From positions 186,001-250,000 of the forward strand of contig NW_017567010.1 in assembly GCF_001661265.1 (NCBI RefSeq): a DNA stretch of 64,000 nt, in the 5' to 3' direction. Of this stretch, positions 1-10,861 are shown in pieces. Position 1 is the first letter of the stretch, and every line of letters starts with the position of its first letter. This DNA comes from Saitoella complicata NRRL Y-17804. Taxonomy: Eukaryota; Ascomycota; Saitoellomycetes; Saitoellales; Saitoellaceae. The notes below the pieces were generated by a model that saw only the letters and a program-made list of their open reading frames with translations, was not told the DNA's origin and did not search any database. A program made the translations under genes and the position numbers.

Positions 1-1050
1 TGTTTCCTCGCAGGGAGAACTCGTCGAGGAATGGCTGGAACTAAAAAACGGGTGCATGTGCTGCTCAGTCAAGTGTGTCACCGACCAGTGCAGTCTCATT
101 TTGATCTTGTCTAACTTCTGTCACACAGAGATAATGGCGTAGCGGCAATTGAGAACCTCATGACTAAACGTGGAAAGTTCGACTACATTTTGTTGGAAAC
201 CACAGGTGTTGCTGATCCAGGTTTGCGGGCCTCAACTTGCGATCACGAAATTCAGCTAACGAGTTTCTGGCGAACAGGTCCGATTGCGAATATGTTTTGG
301 CTCGACGATGCCCTCGGTTCTGAGATCCAGCTCGACGGCATCGTCACTGTCGTTGATGCATCGAATATTGTACGCTCACTCGACGATATCCCGCAAGGCG
401 CCGACATGACGACTGCGCATCTTCAGATTTCACATGCGGATGTGATTGTGTTGAATAAGATCGACCTGGTGCCGGAGGAGAAGTTGGAGTCTGTGAGAGA
501 AAGAGTTAAGGGCATTAATGCTATGGCAAAGGTACTGGAGACGAAGTACAGTAAGGTGGAGAATCTGGATGCGATCCTGGATTTAGGGAGTTTTGAGAAG
601 GTTGGGGATTTGACAACAAAGAGACCAACGGGTGGGCGGAGTTTCCATGATCCGGTGCGAAAAATCAGATGAGCGTGTTTGTATGTCATGCTGACTATTC
701 TCGCATAGGCAATCTCGACAGTTCTTCTACCCTTGCCAAAGTTGACCAGCGACGCTCAACTCGAGCACCTCGAGTCATTTATTCGCTCACTACTGTGGGA
801 AGGCAGCATACCTACCTTGCCATCGTCGCAACAGCAGGATGGAACAGTCGAGATCCACAGACTAAAGGGAAGAATAGTTATGAAGGAAGGACGAAGATGG
901 ATTTTGCAGGGCGTACGGGAGGTGTACGAAAGTTTCCCTCAAGAGGAGGGGCAGGATGTCGGGGATGGAAAGATTGTGCTTATCGGGAAAGGACTTGATG
1001 AAAACCTGTTGAAGGAAGCATTGAGCGCATGGTTGGTAGAGGTTGATTAG
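1..1050 (+). CDS. ZNG1: Zinc-regulated GTPase metalloprotein activator (CobW/ZNG1 family), 5' partial
   Basis: C-terminal part of a COG0523 GTPase of the CBWD/ZNG1 type, a family that hands zinc to methionine aminopeptidase. Readable exons are <1-72, 129-220, 278-654 and 709-1050, and all junctions keep frame. The first exon holds the metal-binding motif GCMCCS and reads open to the window edge, resembling the family's GELxEEWLEL block. The next exons carry the switch region ([10 protein letters not shown]), the aspartates of VTVVDAS and the guanine-specificity motif NKID. The C-terminal CobW domain is on the last exon. The introns are 54-57 nt with branch-like CTAAC or CTGAC sites. The Walker A half lies upstream of the window. 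Converges on the ERG27-like gene. The family call is firm; the symbol is by family. Confidence 0.9.
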
Positions 1051-1288
1051 CATTCTAGAGAATGACGTTTGCACCGTATGAGCAGATCGGGCAGGGTGTC
1101 AAGCTCAACGAACATTTCTGCGTTGTTCAAGACGAAGAAGGAGGACCGGAAGCGGTAGGACGCTGGAACATACCATGAGACGTCGAATTTTACCAGATAG
1201 ACATTGCGACCCTTCTGTGCTTGCGTTTCCCCGACTTCAATTACGCCGAGGTTTTACCTCCCAAGCCGTCGACAGATTCGCCTTCCGT

Positions 1289-2391
1289 TCATACCTCTTG
1301 GTCTTCCTTCTCTAGTTTCTCCTTCCACTCTTTGTATAGGTCATTCATGGCCTTGTGAACAAGGTTTCCTTCCTCCTCGTCATACTCTTCCACCTCCTGT
1401 CGCACAATTCTTTCATTTCCCCACCTATCAGTTCCGCTTCCAAACTTCTTGCTCATCTCATCATCGATCACAGCACAGTACAAAGATGAGAGAGCACCCT
1501 TGTGCGCCGTGCACGTATGCCAAATTGAACCAAAAAGACGAGCGACATAGAAGCATGCAAACATACCCCAGAAGAAGGGTTTGATAAGGTGATCCGCCAT
1601 GATATTGGTACCACAAATACCTGGGTGAGTGAGGTATTGTCTGACTTTGTATGACTCAAAAATAGACTTGTATGATGCAACATGAAGAATGTCGGTCAGG
1701 CGTTTTGAGCCTTCATAGGAGTGAGTGTTGATCAGGAGCTGCAGAGTATCTGAGGGAGTCGAGGCGCTTGAATCAGCGACATCTGAGAGCGTTTTGGTTG
1801 GGTCAGGGTAGGAGAACGCCCAAGGGAATGCCTCAAGAGATGAGGTCCAGATAACTTTCCCGCCGTCCTTCATAACCGGGAGTACTTCATTCATGAGGTA
1901 GTAATGTCCAAAGACGTTACACTGGAAGACCCATCCCAGTCCATCACCCGACTTGCGACCTATTCTTTGCAACTTGTAGGTTGGTGCGGTGAGTGCAGCG
2001 ATGAACCCATTCCAGAAATCCAATGCCAGTTGTTTCCAATCAAGACCGATGAAGTCTCCTGCACCAGCATTGAGGTATAGATAGTCGATCCTTCCAAACC
2101 TCTCCTTCAACTCCTTTGCGGTGTCATGAACACTACGCATCGATGCAAGGTCAAGCAGTGCATAGTCAAGCTTGAGAGTCTTTGCAGGATATCTGTGTTC
2201 AAGACGTCGGAGGGTATCCTCAGCTTTGGCGGTGGACCGGCATGTCACGACGATCGTGATTCCTTCGACAGCTTCAATCAGTCGACATGCAATTGCAAAT
2301 CCAAGACCGCTGCAGTTACTCGTCAGTGGGCACTACTGCAATGCTGAATGGACACTGACCTATTTGCTCCAGTGATAACGGCAATGGGCAT
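1289..2391 (-). CDS. ERG27: 3-ketosteroid reductase (ERG27-like short-chain dehydrogenase)
   Basis: Short-chain dehydrogenase of the Erg27 type, expected to reduce the C3 ketone of sterol intermediates in the C4-demethylation complex at the ER. The model is complement(1289-2309, 2360-2391), 350 aa. The 32-nt first exon gives MPIAVITGAN and a 50-nt intron restores the Rossmann motif TGANSGLG across the junction. Further motifs are LYLNAGAG (NAG), NVFGHYYL and the catalytic YEGSK. The C-terminal tail is charged and acidic. Length matches fungal Erg27 (about 340-350 aa). The start is placed by the short exon; without it the nucleotide-binding glycine loop is lost. Divergent from the RanBP3-like gene with 184 bp between starts. 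Another sterol or retinol-type SDR is possible, but NVFGHYYL with the long insert favours Erg27. Confidence 0.85.
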
Positions 2392-2575
2392 CTTTTTACT
2401 TATAGAAAGCAGGCGAATCACGAACGACACAGAATCTTAACGGTAGAAAAGTTCCCCGACATCGCGACTTCATTTCTGCCGAGGTCGTTGCCGTTGCGTC
2501 CTGTACCTGGTAGCGCGCCTATCACCCAAACACTTACGCCCCAGCCAAACAAAGACGTTCATCCACGCTCGTAAA

Positions 2576-3936
2576 ATGCCTTTGGCAGACGAAGGTATTC
2601 TTTTGACGAAGCCGGTCTCCGGAGAGGCGACGCCTGTTTTTAACGGTGATGCCTCGGATGATGAGCTTGCTCAGCAGCGGGTTGCGAAGAAGCTGAAGGA
2701 GACCAGGATTGAGGGCGAGAAGACCGAGGACGCTGAGGAGGCTAAGGAATCGGCAAAGAAAGACATCAACGAGGAAGCACCAGAAGAGTCTGAGAAGGGC
2801 CAAGAGAAGACCACGGACGACAAGAGGGATGAGCCTAAGAGAATCAAGAGAACGCATACAGCTGTCGAAGAGGAAGATAAGGACGTCGAGAGCAAGTCAA
2901 GCGACGAGAAGACCGAGGCTCCCAAATCACCATCAGTCGCACCACCGGAGCCTAAGAAGAAGATCTTTGGAAGCGGCAGTGCGTTCGGTGGCGGTGCTTC
3001 CGCTGCCTCACCTTTCGGTGCCCTTACGTCAAATGCTTCACCCTTCGGTGCTCTTTCTTCGAGTGCTTCGCCATTCGCATCACTGGCCTCGGGAAAGTCG
3101 CCGTTCGCTTCAGGTGCGTCTTCATCAAATGCATCGCCATTCGGCTCATCGACTGCGTTGTCTGGGTTTGGAGCATATGCTGGTCAATCTGCCTTCGGTA
3201 AGGTCACGACGTCTGTCAGTCCTTCGAAGAAACCTAAGACTGCCGATGGCGAAGACGAAAACGACGACAACAAGAGTGGTGAGGAAGAGGATAAGGAGCA
3301 GGGCGAGAAGAAGGACGGCGGTTTCTCGAGCATGTTGGAAAATGTTAAGGATGAGGAGAAGTCGGGTGGCGATGACGAGAAATATGTCCAAGTTAAGGGC
3401 TTGTCAGAACAAGAAGGCTCGTTGGTTTCCCGGTTGGATTTTATGCATTGTGCTAACGTTGTTTCCAGTGAAAACCGGCGAGGAGGAAGAGACTACCGTT
3501 TACAACTCCAAAGCGAAACTGTTTTCCTTCGATACGAAGGAGCAGGCGTGGAAGGAGCGAGGTGTCGGTACTCTGAGAGTAAACCTCTACCAAGATAAGA
3601 AGCTAGGTGGCCGGATAGGTACAAGTACTGTCCTGGTTTTCTTGATTAACTACTGACGGCGAACATACAGTCATGCGTGCCGATGCCGTTTACCGAGTAA
3701 TCTTAAACGTCAAGCTGTTCAAGAACATGAAGATCGAGACTTCCAAAGATGCTGTGATGAATGAGAAGTCTATTCGCTTCAGTGCGTTAGAGGAGGGCAA
3801 GCTAGTTATGTTCACTGTTAGGGTCGGCAACGCAAATACCGCGTTGGACCTGGCCAAGGCAATTACTGATTCTCTGCCAGAGGAGGCTAAGGAGGGTGAT
3901 GAGGAGAAAGAAAATGAGGAGGAAAGCGAAGTGTAG
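2576..3936 (+). CDS. Ran-binding protein (RanBP3/Yrb2-like), FG-like repeats plus RanBD
   Basis: Exons 2576-3416, 3469-3618 and 3671-3936 give 418 aa. The N-terminal half is acidic and lysine-rich with a basic stretch KRIKRTH that could be a nuclear localisation signal. About residues 130-210 form an SPFG/SPFA repeat field (SPFGALTSN, SPFGALSSS) typical of FG-containing transport factors. The C-terminus is a Ran-binding domain (VKTGEEEE, AKLFSFD, WKERGVGTLRV, MRADAVYRVILN). The architecture fits Yrb2/RanBP3, which assist Crm1-dependent export; a Nup2-type role cannot be excluded. The first intron begins with GC rather than GT: only that junction gives the conserved VKTGEE start, and TGCTAAC precedes its acceptor. 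The second intron is an ordinary 52-nt GT-AG intron. Confidence 0.86.
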
Positions 3937-4389
3937 CTTGGGGTGCGTGGGATACCAAGGAGAACGATTGATCCACCCACTCATATATTGTGACGGGTGC
4001 GCCGGTAACAACCGTACAGGCCATAATGCCGTGCAAGAAAGAAGAATGTGGAGAGTATCTACCAGCATAACATCCACACAAGAAGTGAACATACGACTTG
4101 ATAATACCTATGATTTTGTCTTGGCCAAGCTTTCGAGTGTTTGCGTTTCAAAATTAAGAGCTGCCCCCTGCGCCCACTGAACGCCAATGCGTATAGAACA
4201 TCAACTTTACTACGACGCAGCGCGAAACTCAACACTCGGCCCAGTACCGTTTCGAAGAATTTCACCACCGATTCTCGTCCTTAAGTCACTTCAGCGTTGC
4301 GATAAGACCTCTCGCGAACGTTTAAACACCTCTCTTACGCCGTTGGTCAACCTTTTCGCGCATACACCTCCGAAAACCACATAAACAAC

Positions 4390-5225
4390 ATGGTTGCTGC
4401 TCAGATCGTCGCGACGCTGGCGTCGCTCTTGACTCTGTCACTATCGCCAGTAGCGCTTGCTGACAATGTCACATCCCTCGCCGGCACATGGACGTCGAAA
4501 TCCGCCAAGGTCTTCACCGGACCAGTACGTCAACCACCTTCTCCCTACCTGCGCATTCATACTAACATGCTGTCTACAGGGCTTCTACGACCCCGTCGGA
4601 GAACAGTTCTTCGAGCCCAACACCACCGGAATGTCCTACTCCTTCACCGACGACGGATTCTTCGAGTCCGCCCTCTACACCGTCGTCTCGAACGCCACGA
4701 ACCCCAAGTGTCCACAGGCGTTCTTGCAGTGGCAGCACGGAACGTATGTGTTGCAGGATGATGGAAAGATGATTTTGAACCCTATTGCGGTCGATGGGAG
4801 GCAGTTGCAGAGTGACCCGTGTACGTACTCGAAGAGCCTTTACACGAGGTGGAATGAGACTGTGACCATGAAGGTAAGCACACCCCGTCTATGTGGATGA
4901 GGTGGAGGATAGAGTTTGACTTTTGATGTAGTCATGGGAAATCCTTATCGACGCCATGCACGAAAATTATCGCCTCAACCTCTACGAATTCGACGGTTCC
5001 CCGATGAACCCGATGTACCTCGCCTACCGCCCCGCAATGATGTTGCCAACTGCGACGCTCAACCCCACGGCTACCGCCACCGCTTCCACTGCTTCTAAGA
5101 AGCGGAAGAGGAGTTTGGGTGTTGCGCAGGCGCAGGGCAAGTTGGGTGGGATGGAAGCTGATACGTGGTGGTGGATTGGAGCTGGTATGACTGTTTTGGG
5201 TGGTGTCGGGTTTTTGGCCGTGTAA
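4390..5225 (+). CDS. ROT1: ROT1 family ER chaperone
   Basis: Exons 4390-4524, 4580-4873 and 4932-5225 give 240 aa, close to the usual ROT1 size. An N-terminal signal peptide (hydrophobic through about residue 24, ending SPVALA) is followed by the family's signature blocks SLAGTWTSKS, VFTGPGFYDPV, SYSFTDDGFFE, WQHGTYVL and LNPIAVDGRQL. A single C-terminal membrane helix (WWWIGAGMTVLGGVGFLAV) ends the protein. ROT1 is an ER membrane chaperone needed for glycoprotein folding and beta-1,6-glucan in yeast; that role is from family knowledge. Both introns (55 and 58 nt) fall at phase 0. The TATATAST-like Thr/Ala stretch before the membrane helix is a probable linker. Identification is firm. Confidence 0.93.
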
Positions 5226-6290
5226 GAACGAGAGTCAAAGGGAAGGGAGGGTGATGGAAGATCAAGACTGTCGCAGGACGTTTGGTAACGCGTGACGGTT
5301 TGACTTATTGGGCAAGAACCTACGGGACTTTTTATTTTAGATTGAGCGAATGTTGATCATTTCAGTGCTTCTGTCGGTTCTCTTTATCATCGCAGTGAAT
5401 GTGTGTTATGTCGAAGTTGTCGTTCGCTACCTTTCAACGTACTGGTATCGATGAGGTGAGTGTCTACCAGTACAGAAACGCATAACGAACCTGCATGCTC
5501 CGATCGCGAAGTCAAACACGCCGCACCCGCAGCCGGCGCATGCCCTGCTATTCTCGCTTCCCTTCAAGTACTCGCCAAGCATCTTGGCAATCTGCCTCCT
5601 CAACAACAGCATGTCCATTCCATCGAGATTTAGCCAACACCTTCCTCATCCGTCACTCCAGTCACTCCTCCCTCCACCTCACTTGTCTGTAAGCACCAGT
5701 CATGGCGCCGGCTATCATGACCATGGCGTTGAACTTAGCCCCCGACGGCGCCCCGGCGGCCGTGCGTAAGCGAACCCGCATCTCGGAGACTTTGCGAAGT
5801 CGGAATAGAGATGCCGAGGTAATGCATTTTTGAACTTCGCAGATTCGATGTAGACGCGCCAGCGGCATTTATGTCACTTTTTGACGAGCCAAGAGTTTGT
5901 GTGCGAGGCAGGAAGGAAGGGAGGACCCAAACATGCCGACTGTCGACATTTGCAACCGACGGACCGGAGCAAGAGAACGGCATGTACCCTGGCGTGAGAT
6001 GGCCATAGCGGGTACGGCTCGCTCGGCAGCTGCACCACTGCCTTGGCTAGTCATGAGGCCGACAGGTCACCGGCGAAAGTGATTCAGCGTCTCCCCGCTG
6101 GTGCCAAGCTTACCCGACAGCTAAGCGAGAAGGTTAAGCGACGCCTGCAATGACTAGCGCGCAACCTGGTTTATCCGCGGGTCCAAGACAACCGCCCGGT
6201 CGAGATCGCCTAATCTTGCCTGGGAGATGTCATCATAAGACCCGTTGACCTCCTCCCGCTCATCCAGAGGCCTAGGAGCGTGCGAGGGCA
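5226..6290 (+). other. Intergenic region, no supported gene
   Basis: About 1 kb between ROT1 and the next gene, probably holding the ROT1 3' region and the promoter of the gene at 6291. It has many short overlapping open frames on both strands, none with recognisable motifs. A spliced micro-ORF starting at 5408 with a GTGAGT donor at 5456 was considered and not accepted. The part from about 5700 is CpG-rich. Confidence 0.5.
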
Positions 6291-6929
6291 ATGGATCACT
6301 CCAGCTCGCGTTCACACCGCAAAGGACGCCGTCATCATCAACGGTGCGCCGAGCACTGCATCACCTGCTCAAACGACTTCTCCCGCGAAGAAGCCTCTAT
6401 CAGACACTTTTACGCCAGGTATAGGGAGGTGACGGGACAAGAGTACGTTCCGCATATACCCGCTGGGACGGGGACGGGAGCGGTGGAGGCTGCTGTTAGG
6501 GCTTTGACGGATGATGCCGCCCTCTCTGGAGGTACAATATTAGAGCCTGTGGGTGGGGGAGGAGAGAAAGGTCAACCGGCCTCGGGGAGGGAGGGTGTGG
6601 ATGAGATGGACGAGTACGCGACCTACCTCAAAGAATTGGAGCAGGAGGGCTACCAGTATCTGTTGCCGTCCTCTTGTGGTGGAAGTGAGAAGCAATCACC
6701 AACAGAACACGAGCAAGGAAAGGACAAGAAACGACCAACCCTCGAAAAAGGCGACTCAATGTTCGAATACATGAATCACCTTCAAGACATGGAAGATGAG
6801 GGCGCGAAACAGCTTGCTGCGAGACTGCCTCCTTCTATATTACCCGGGCGTGGGACTGAGATGCGAAGACGGGTGAACATGAGTCAGATCCGAGGAAGAC
6901 GGAGTCTGAGCATGGATGAGGATATCTAG
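6291..6929 (+). CDS. Unrecognised 212-aa protein with an internal acidic repeat
   Basis: Single open frame of 212 aa with no family I recognise. It starts with a basic Ser/Arg/His-rich segment, followed by a short Cys/His patch (HCITCSNDF) and a low-complexity Gly-rich middle. Two related blocks follow, at about residues 104-120 (EYATYLKELEQEGYQ) and 160-176 (FEYMNHLQDMEDEGAK). Both share the pattern F/E-Y-x3-L-x-E/D-L/M-E-x-E-G, which suggests a duplicated helical motif. The C-terminus is basic with Ser residues in RRGR/RRS contexts (RGRRSLSMDEDI), plausible kinase sites. The ATG has a purine-poor context but is the first in frame. Coding status rests on the uninterrupted frame and the internal repeat; no function is proposed. 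Confidence 0.6.
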   Translation: MDHSSSRSHRKGRRHHQRCAEHCITCSNDFSREEASIRHFYARYREVTGQEYVPHIPAGTGTGAVEAAVRALTDDAALSGGTILEPVGGGGEKGQPASGREGVDEMDEYATYLKELEQEGYQYLLPSSCGGSEKQSPTEHEQGKDKKRPTLEKGDSMFEYMNHLQDMEDEGAKQLAARLPPSILPGRGTEMRRRVNMSQIRGRRSLSMDEDI

Positions 6930-7342
6930 GAGGGGATGGAAATGGATGGGGTACGGGATGACTGCCGCCAAAACATGGCCACGACGATATTTAAGGGATG
7001 TATGCTGGATGAATGCTATCGAAGTATACGTACTGGATTGGTATACCACCGCACCACCAAGCCTGGAGCTCAAACTCGATCTTGAACGCAAATTGAAAGC
7101 GGAATTAAGTGAGGCGTAATTCCATTTGTTATGATGCTATTAGGTTTATTACGATATCTTTATCAAGTCTCTCACAGAAAAATCATTACGCCAAGAAACA
7201 GATTCAAATGCCAAAAATTATGGGTACATTTTGTCACATCGTCCCCACATCCGTTGTTCGCACGCTGGCTCAAATGCTGCTCAGTTGCTCGCTCGAAAGA
7301 TCTTGCTCTGCTTCGCCATCGCATTCGCTCCGACTCGCTCCC
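6930..7342. other. Intergenic region between convergent genes
   Basis: 413 bp between the 212-aa gene and the 3' end of the chitin synthase gene. It is presumably occupied by the two 3' untranslated regions. AT-rich runs occur around 7130-7230; no gene or repeat is evident. Confidence 0.5.
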
Positions 7343-10219
7343 TCACTTGCTTGTATACTTCCTCCCCTTAACAACCCCCTGCGCAGCGTTAATCATCAAA
7401 TAAGTCGTACTCCCAACAACCCTAAACCCAGCCAAAATCGCAACCGTCCACAAAATAAACTTCAGATACCCATTCGTCCCACTCACTCCCGAATCAAAGC
7501 TATCGACCACGGCCATCGCCAAAAAGGCGTTTGCGATGAGCCAGACCAGGACGAGGCGGGTGCGGATTTCGCGGTAGTAATCGTCTTGGGCGGTTGTGGC
7601 AGAGGCGGGGGGTTCGATGAGGGGCTTACGTTCCCGGAGGTTGGCGAGGGCTTCGGAGTACATGGAGTCGATGTCCAATTGCTCGGTTGGGACTTCGACT
7701 TCAACGACCTCTTCCTTGCCCTTACCCGTACTGACAGCAGCTCCGAGTTCCGTGTGGATCGTATTGTCACCTTTTGTACCCCATGAGATATCGTGCGTGT
7801 TGCAGAATGCGTAGATGCCGAGGGTACAGATGTAGGACGGGAGTAGGATCATGTATTGTGGGAAGGAGTTGATCATGTGCCATGGATCTGCGTAGATGAT
7901 TGACGCAAACCAGTAGAGACCGTTGGTGGATGCGAGCGCGACGACGAGGGAGGTGAAGATGTTATTTCCGAAGACTGCTTCGCCGTTCGTGATTGCTTGT
8001 TTGATCGAGTAGACTGTCATGTACAGACCGGCGAAGATTGTGTATGTCATGATGAAGGATAGACCACCCATTACACCCATGAACATTCCGCGAGCACCTT
8101 GGGGTCTGTTACCCAACGCCAGAATGAACTGAGATGCGATGAGGAGGAAACAGAGGTAACGCATGAACACAAAGATCCTGTTTCCCCATCCGTTGCCGAA
8201 GGGGTCGATAGCGTCGTCGGCGAGCGATTTGCAGACAAAGTAGAACGTCAAGTAGAAGTTGGCCAAAGAGAAGAAACTGAATATCAGGTTGATCAACTGG
8301 TACAGGAACTCGATGTGGAGTGCAATCTTGCGACCAATCGTGTGATTCGTCTTCCAGATTTGACGGAAATTCCACTGAGCGTAAACAGCAGCAAAGAATG
8401 CACCGTTCAACCATCGACGACGCTGAGACACAAACTCCGGCACACCATCGGGGACATCAGTCTCTCCCGTCGCCGCACGAACATACTTCAACACCCACTG
8501 CTCATCCCTCTTAGCGACAAGCTCCCAACAAAGAATACGATCCTCAGCAAGATACATATTCGCCGTAAACACATCCGCATCCCCACCATGCAACTTCTCT
8601 CCCTTAAAGTACTGCGTCAAGGGTCCATTGCCCGTCTTGTCGTTCTGCAACGCAATATACCTATAGGCGGAAAACGCACCCGGCAAGACGGAGATGTAGC
8701 CGAAGACTGACTCGAGAGGTTTATCGAGGATATTGGAGATCTTGTATTCGAAGTTTTGGGCAGCGACGAGGGGGTTGAGGAGGGCGCGCCAGTATTTGCC
8801 TTTCAGGGCTTTGATTTCTCCACAGGCACCTGCGACATTGGAGTTCTCGTCGAAGGCTTTCCAGAGGTGGTAAATGGAGTTATGCCCAGGTCGCGTACCG
8901 ACATCGAGAAGGACACATACGTTGGGGTTGAGCTGGGGTGCGAAAGCGTTGAAGAACCAGCGGTGGGAGTTAAGCTTCTTTGCGTTCTTCTCTTTCAAGC
9001 AGAAGAGGATCTGGACGGGTACCATTCCACTCTCCGCACCAGCGAACTTCATGTTAGGATCCACTGAGACCTGGGTAGTGTACTCGTAGATATGCGCCTT
9101 GACTTCGCGGCCATTGACCAAGTTCTTGGCGATACCATCTTGGTAGACACCCATAGCGGCCAGCGTATCCAAAACACGCGGGTTGACCTTGCGACGTCCG
9201 TCTGCAACGATACAGACTGTGACCTTTTTCCATCCATCCTTACCCCAGACACGAGATTTGTTCCTAGAAACGAGGTGTGCAATGTTCTTCATAACACCGT
9301 GCATAGTCCTTGTGAAGAGGACTTCGTCTTCGTTGTACATCGTAACAACAATAAACAACTCCGTCTCGCGGTGGTAAAGCTGTTGACGGAGAACATAACC
9401 ACCCGTCGTGAAATCATCTGGGTCGCAAGTCGCGGCTGTGTAGCGCATGTGGGTAAACTCCTCCGAGTCCTTGCGGGGAAGGAATGATGCGAGTTTAGAT
9501 GGGATGGGACAGTCGATGACGAGGTTACCTTGGGTGAGCTTGACCTTTTGTGGGGAGAAGGCTTTGTTACGGCGAACTTGGGCTTGAACGGGAGCGGGGC
9601 CGTAGTGCTGGGTTTCAAAAAGGGACTTTTCGTCGACTGGGGAGCCGAGGGTGCTGGGGCTGTGAAGCGTAGGAGAGCGGGAGTCCATGCTTGCGGAGCT
9701 GGTGAAGATATAGTCATCCTTCTCGTCTTCGTCGGCGGCCGGGGTTGGGGTGATGTCAATTGTGGTCTCCTCGATAAGCTTCGACGGTGAGAGATCGAAG
9801 ACCGGTGGTGGAGGCAGTGCTCGTGCTCCGAGCAAACGGGACGGCAAGGCAGGTGTACCATGACCAGGCGTGTTGCGGATCGGCGAAAGCGCACGCGTAG
9901 GCGACGCAACACGAGCAGGCGAGCGCGTCGGGGACATACTCCTGTCGTAGTATTGTGGGCTGTAAGGCATAGTACCAACATACGATCCACATACTTCCGT
10001 CGGCGCATAGTTCGATCTGGGTGTATTCGGTGCTGATTCGTATGACGGCGCCGGAGACACCGCTCGTCTCTCATCATAAGACATGTACACGCGCCTCGGC
10101 GTAGTCGGTACAGGCGGCCTGAAGACCGAGGAAGTAGTATCATCATTCACGAGACCCAGCCCAACAGACGCGGAGGGTCTCCTCTCGTCCTCTGATCCGC
10201 GGCCCCGGCGGTTATCCAT
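7343..10219 (-). CDS. Chitin synthase (class I/II type)
   Basis: Intronless 958-aa family GT2 chitin synthase that polymerises UDP-GlcNAc into chitin at the plasma membrane. Residues 1 to about 235 are disordered and Ser/Pro/Arg-rich. The chitin synthase N-terminal domain follows ([13 protein letters not shown]), then the catalytic core with [14 protein letters not shown], the EDRILCW block and the acceptor-site motif QRRRWLNGA. At least five to seven membrane segments lie towards the C-terminus (e.g. [19 protein letters not shown]) and two more at the very end. Layout and length match the fungal class I-III group; I cannot separate I from II by eye. The N-terminal ATG is the first in the frame and the long unstructured leader is usual for these enzymes. 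Divergent from the Pmp3-domain gene. Confidence 0.95.
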   Translation of the reverse strand: MDNRRGRGSEDERRPSASVGLGLVNDDTTSSVFRPPVPTTPRRVYMSYDERRAVSPAPSYESAPNTPRSNYAPTEVCGSYVGTMPYSPQYYDRSMSPTRSPARVASPTRALSPIRNTPGHGTPALPSRLLGARALPPPPVFDLSPSKLIEETTIDITPTPAADEDEKDDYIFTSSASMDSRSPTLHSPSTLGSPVDEKSLFETQHYGPAPVQAQVRRNKAFSPQKVKLTQGNLVIDCPIPSKLASFLPRKDSEEFTHMRYTAATCDPDDFTTGGYVLRQQLYHRETELFIVVTMYNEDEVLFTRTMHGVMKNIAHLVSRNKSRVWGKDGWKKVTVCIVADGRRKVNPRVLDTLAAMGVYQDGIAKNLVNGREVKAHIYEYTTQVSVDPNMKFAGAESGMVPVQILFCLKEKNAKKLNSHRWFFNAFAPQLNPNVCVLLDVGTRPGHNSIYHLWKAFDENSNVAGACGEIKALKGKYWRALLNPLVAAQNFEYKISNILDKPLESVFGYISVLPGAFSAYRYIALQNDKTGNGPLTQYFKGEKLHGGDADVFTANMYLAEDRILCWELVAKRDEQWVLKYVRAATGETDVPDGVPEFVSQRRRWLNGAFFAAVYAQWNFRQIWKTNHTIGRKIALHIEFLYQLINLIFSFFSLANFYLTFYFVCKSLADDAIDPFGNGWGNRIFVFMRYLCFLLIASQFILALGNRPQGARGMFMGVMGGLSFIMTYTIFAGLYMTVYSIKQAITNGEAVFGNNIFTSLVVALASTNGLYWFASIIYADPWHMINSFPQYMILLPSYICTLGIYAFCNTHDISWGTKGDNTIHTELGAAVSTGKGKEEVVEVEVPTEQLDIDSMYSEALANLRERKPLIEPPASATTAQDDYYREIRTRLVLVWLIANAFLAMAVVDSFDSGVSGTNGYLKFILWTVAILAGFRVVGSTTYLMINAAQGVVKGRKYTSK

Positions 10220-10861
10220 GACTGACGGAGTTGTTCGTAGGAGGTTCGTACACCTGTTTCCTTTGCGGTTGCGGGGTTTGAAGGTGTGTGCATCTTGGCG
10301 GTTTGTTTGTTTACTTCGTAGTATGTGCAGCGACCATCGGTTGTGTTGGAGCCTAAAAATAGAAGGTGCGCGTCATGGTGGCTATGAAACGTACTGAGGC
10401 GAGACGATCCCTGATCCCTGAAGTTCTAGAGCGTTAAGAAGTTATTGGACAATTCGATATGGCGAAGGTAACAGAGACTGTTGCGCCTTTACCCACACAG
10501 CTGCCCCGGTTGGGACCAGTCCAGCCCGCGAAGTCCCACGGTTCCTATCAACCTCATCCGCGTGAGGGAGGGAAAATCACCGCAATTTCTCTTACCAATT
10601 GTAATTGCGACAACGAAGCTCCCGTCCCATCCGTCGACCAAGCCTTATTTCTGCAGCAGCTATGGCTTCACGCTCGTACCGGTGCCCGGGCTCAGCGGCT
10701 CCATGCACCCCGCTTTCACGTGTCAAACCGACCTGATGTCCAACTCACCACCCAAAAAATCCTTAAGTACAACGACCTGGGCAGCATACATCCCGTCTCT
10801 CTACAATCCAACATTTACCAAACGATTGAATGGCCAGCTATATCGGCATATGCCCTCCACA
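10220..10861. other. Divergent promoter region between chitin synthase and the Pmp3-domain gene
   Basis: About 640 bp. One frame stays open from 10481 into the downstream gene, so part of this stretch could be coding if an upstream ATG (10703 or 10736) is used. Nothing else recognisable was seen. Confidence 0.4.

Noticed and set aside
5408-5640. Possible small spliced gene (MSKLSFATFQRTGIDE with GTGAGT donor at 5456)
   Set aside because: The only acceptors at normal distance give a non-protein-like frame; the protein-like frame downstream is out of phase.
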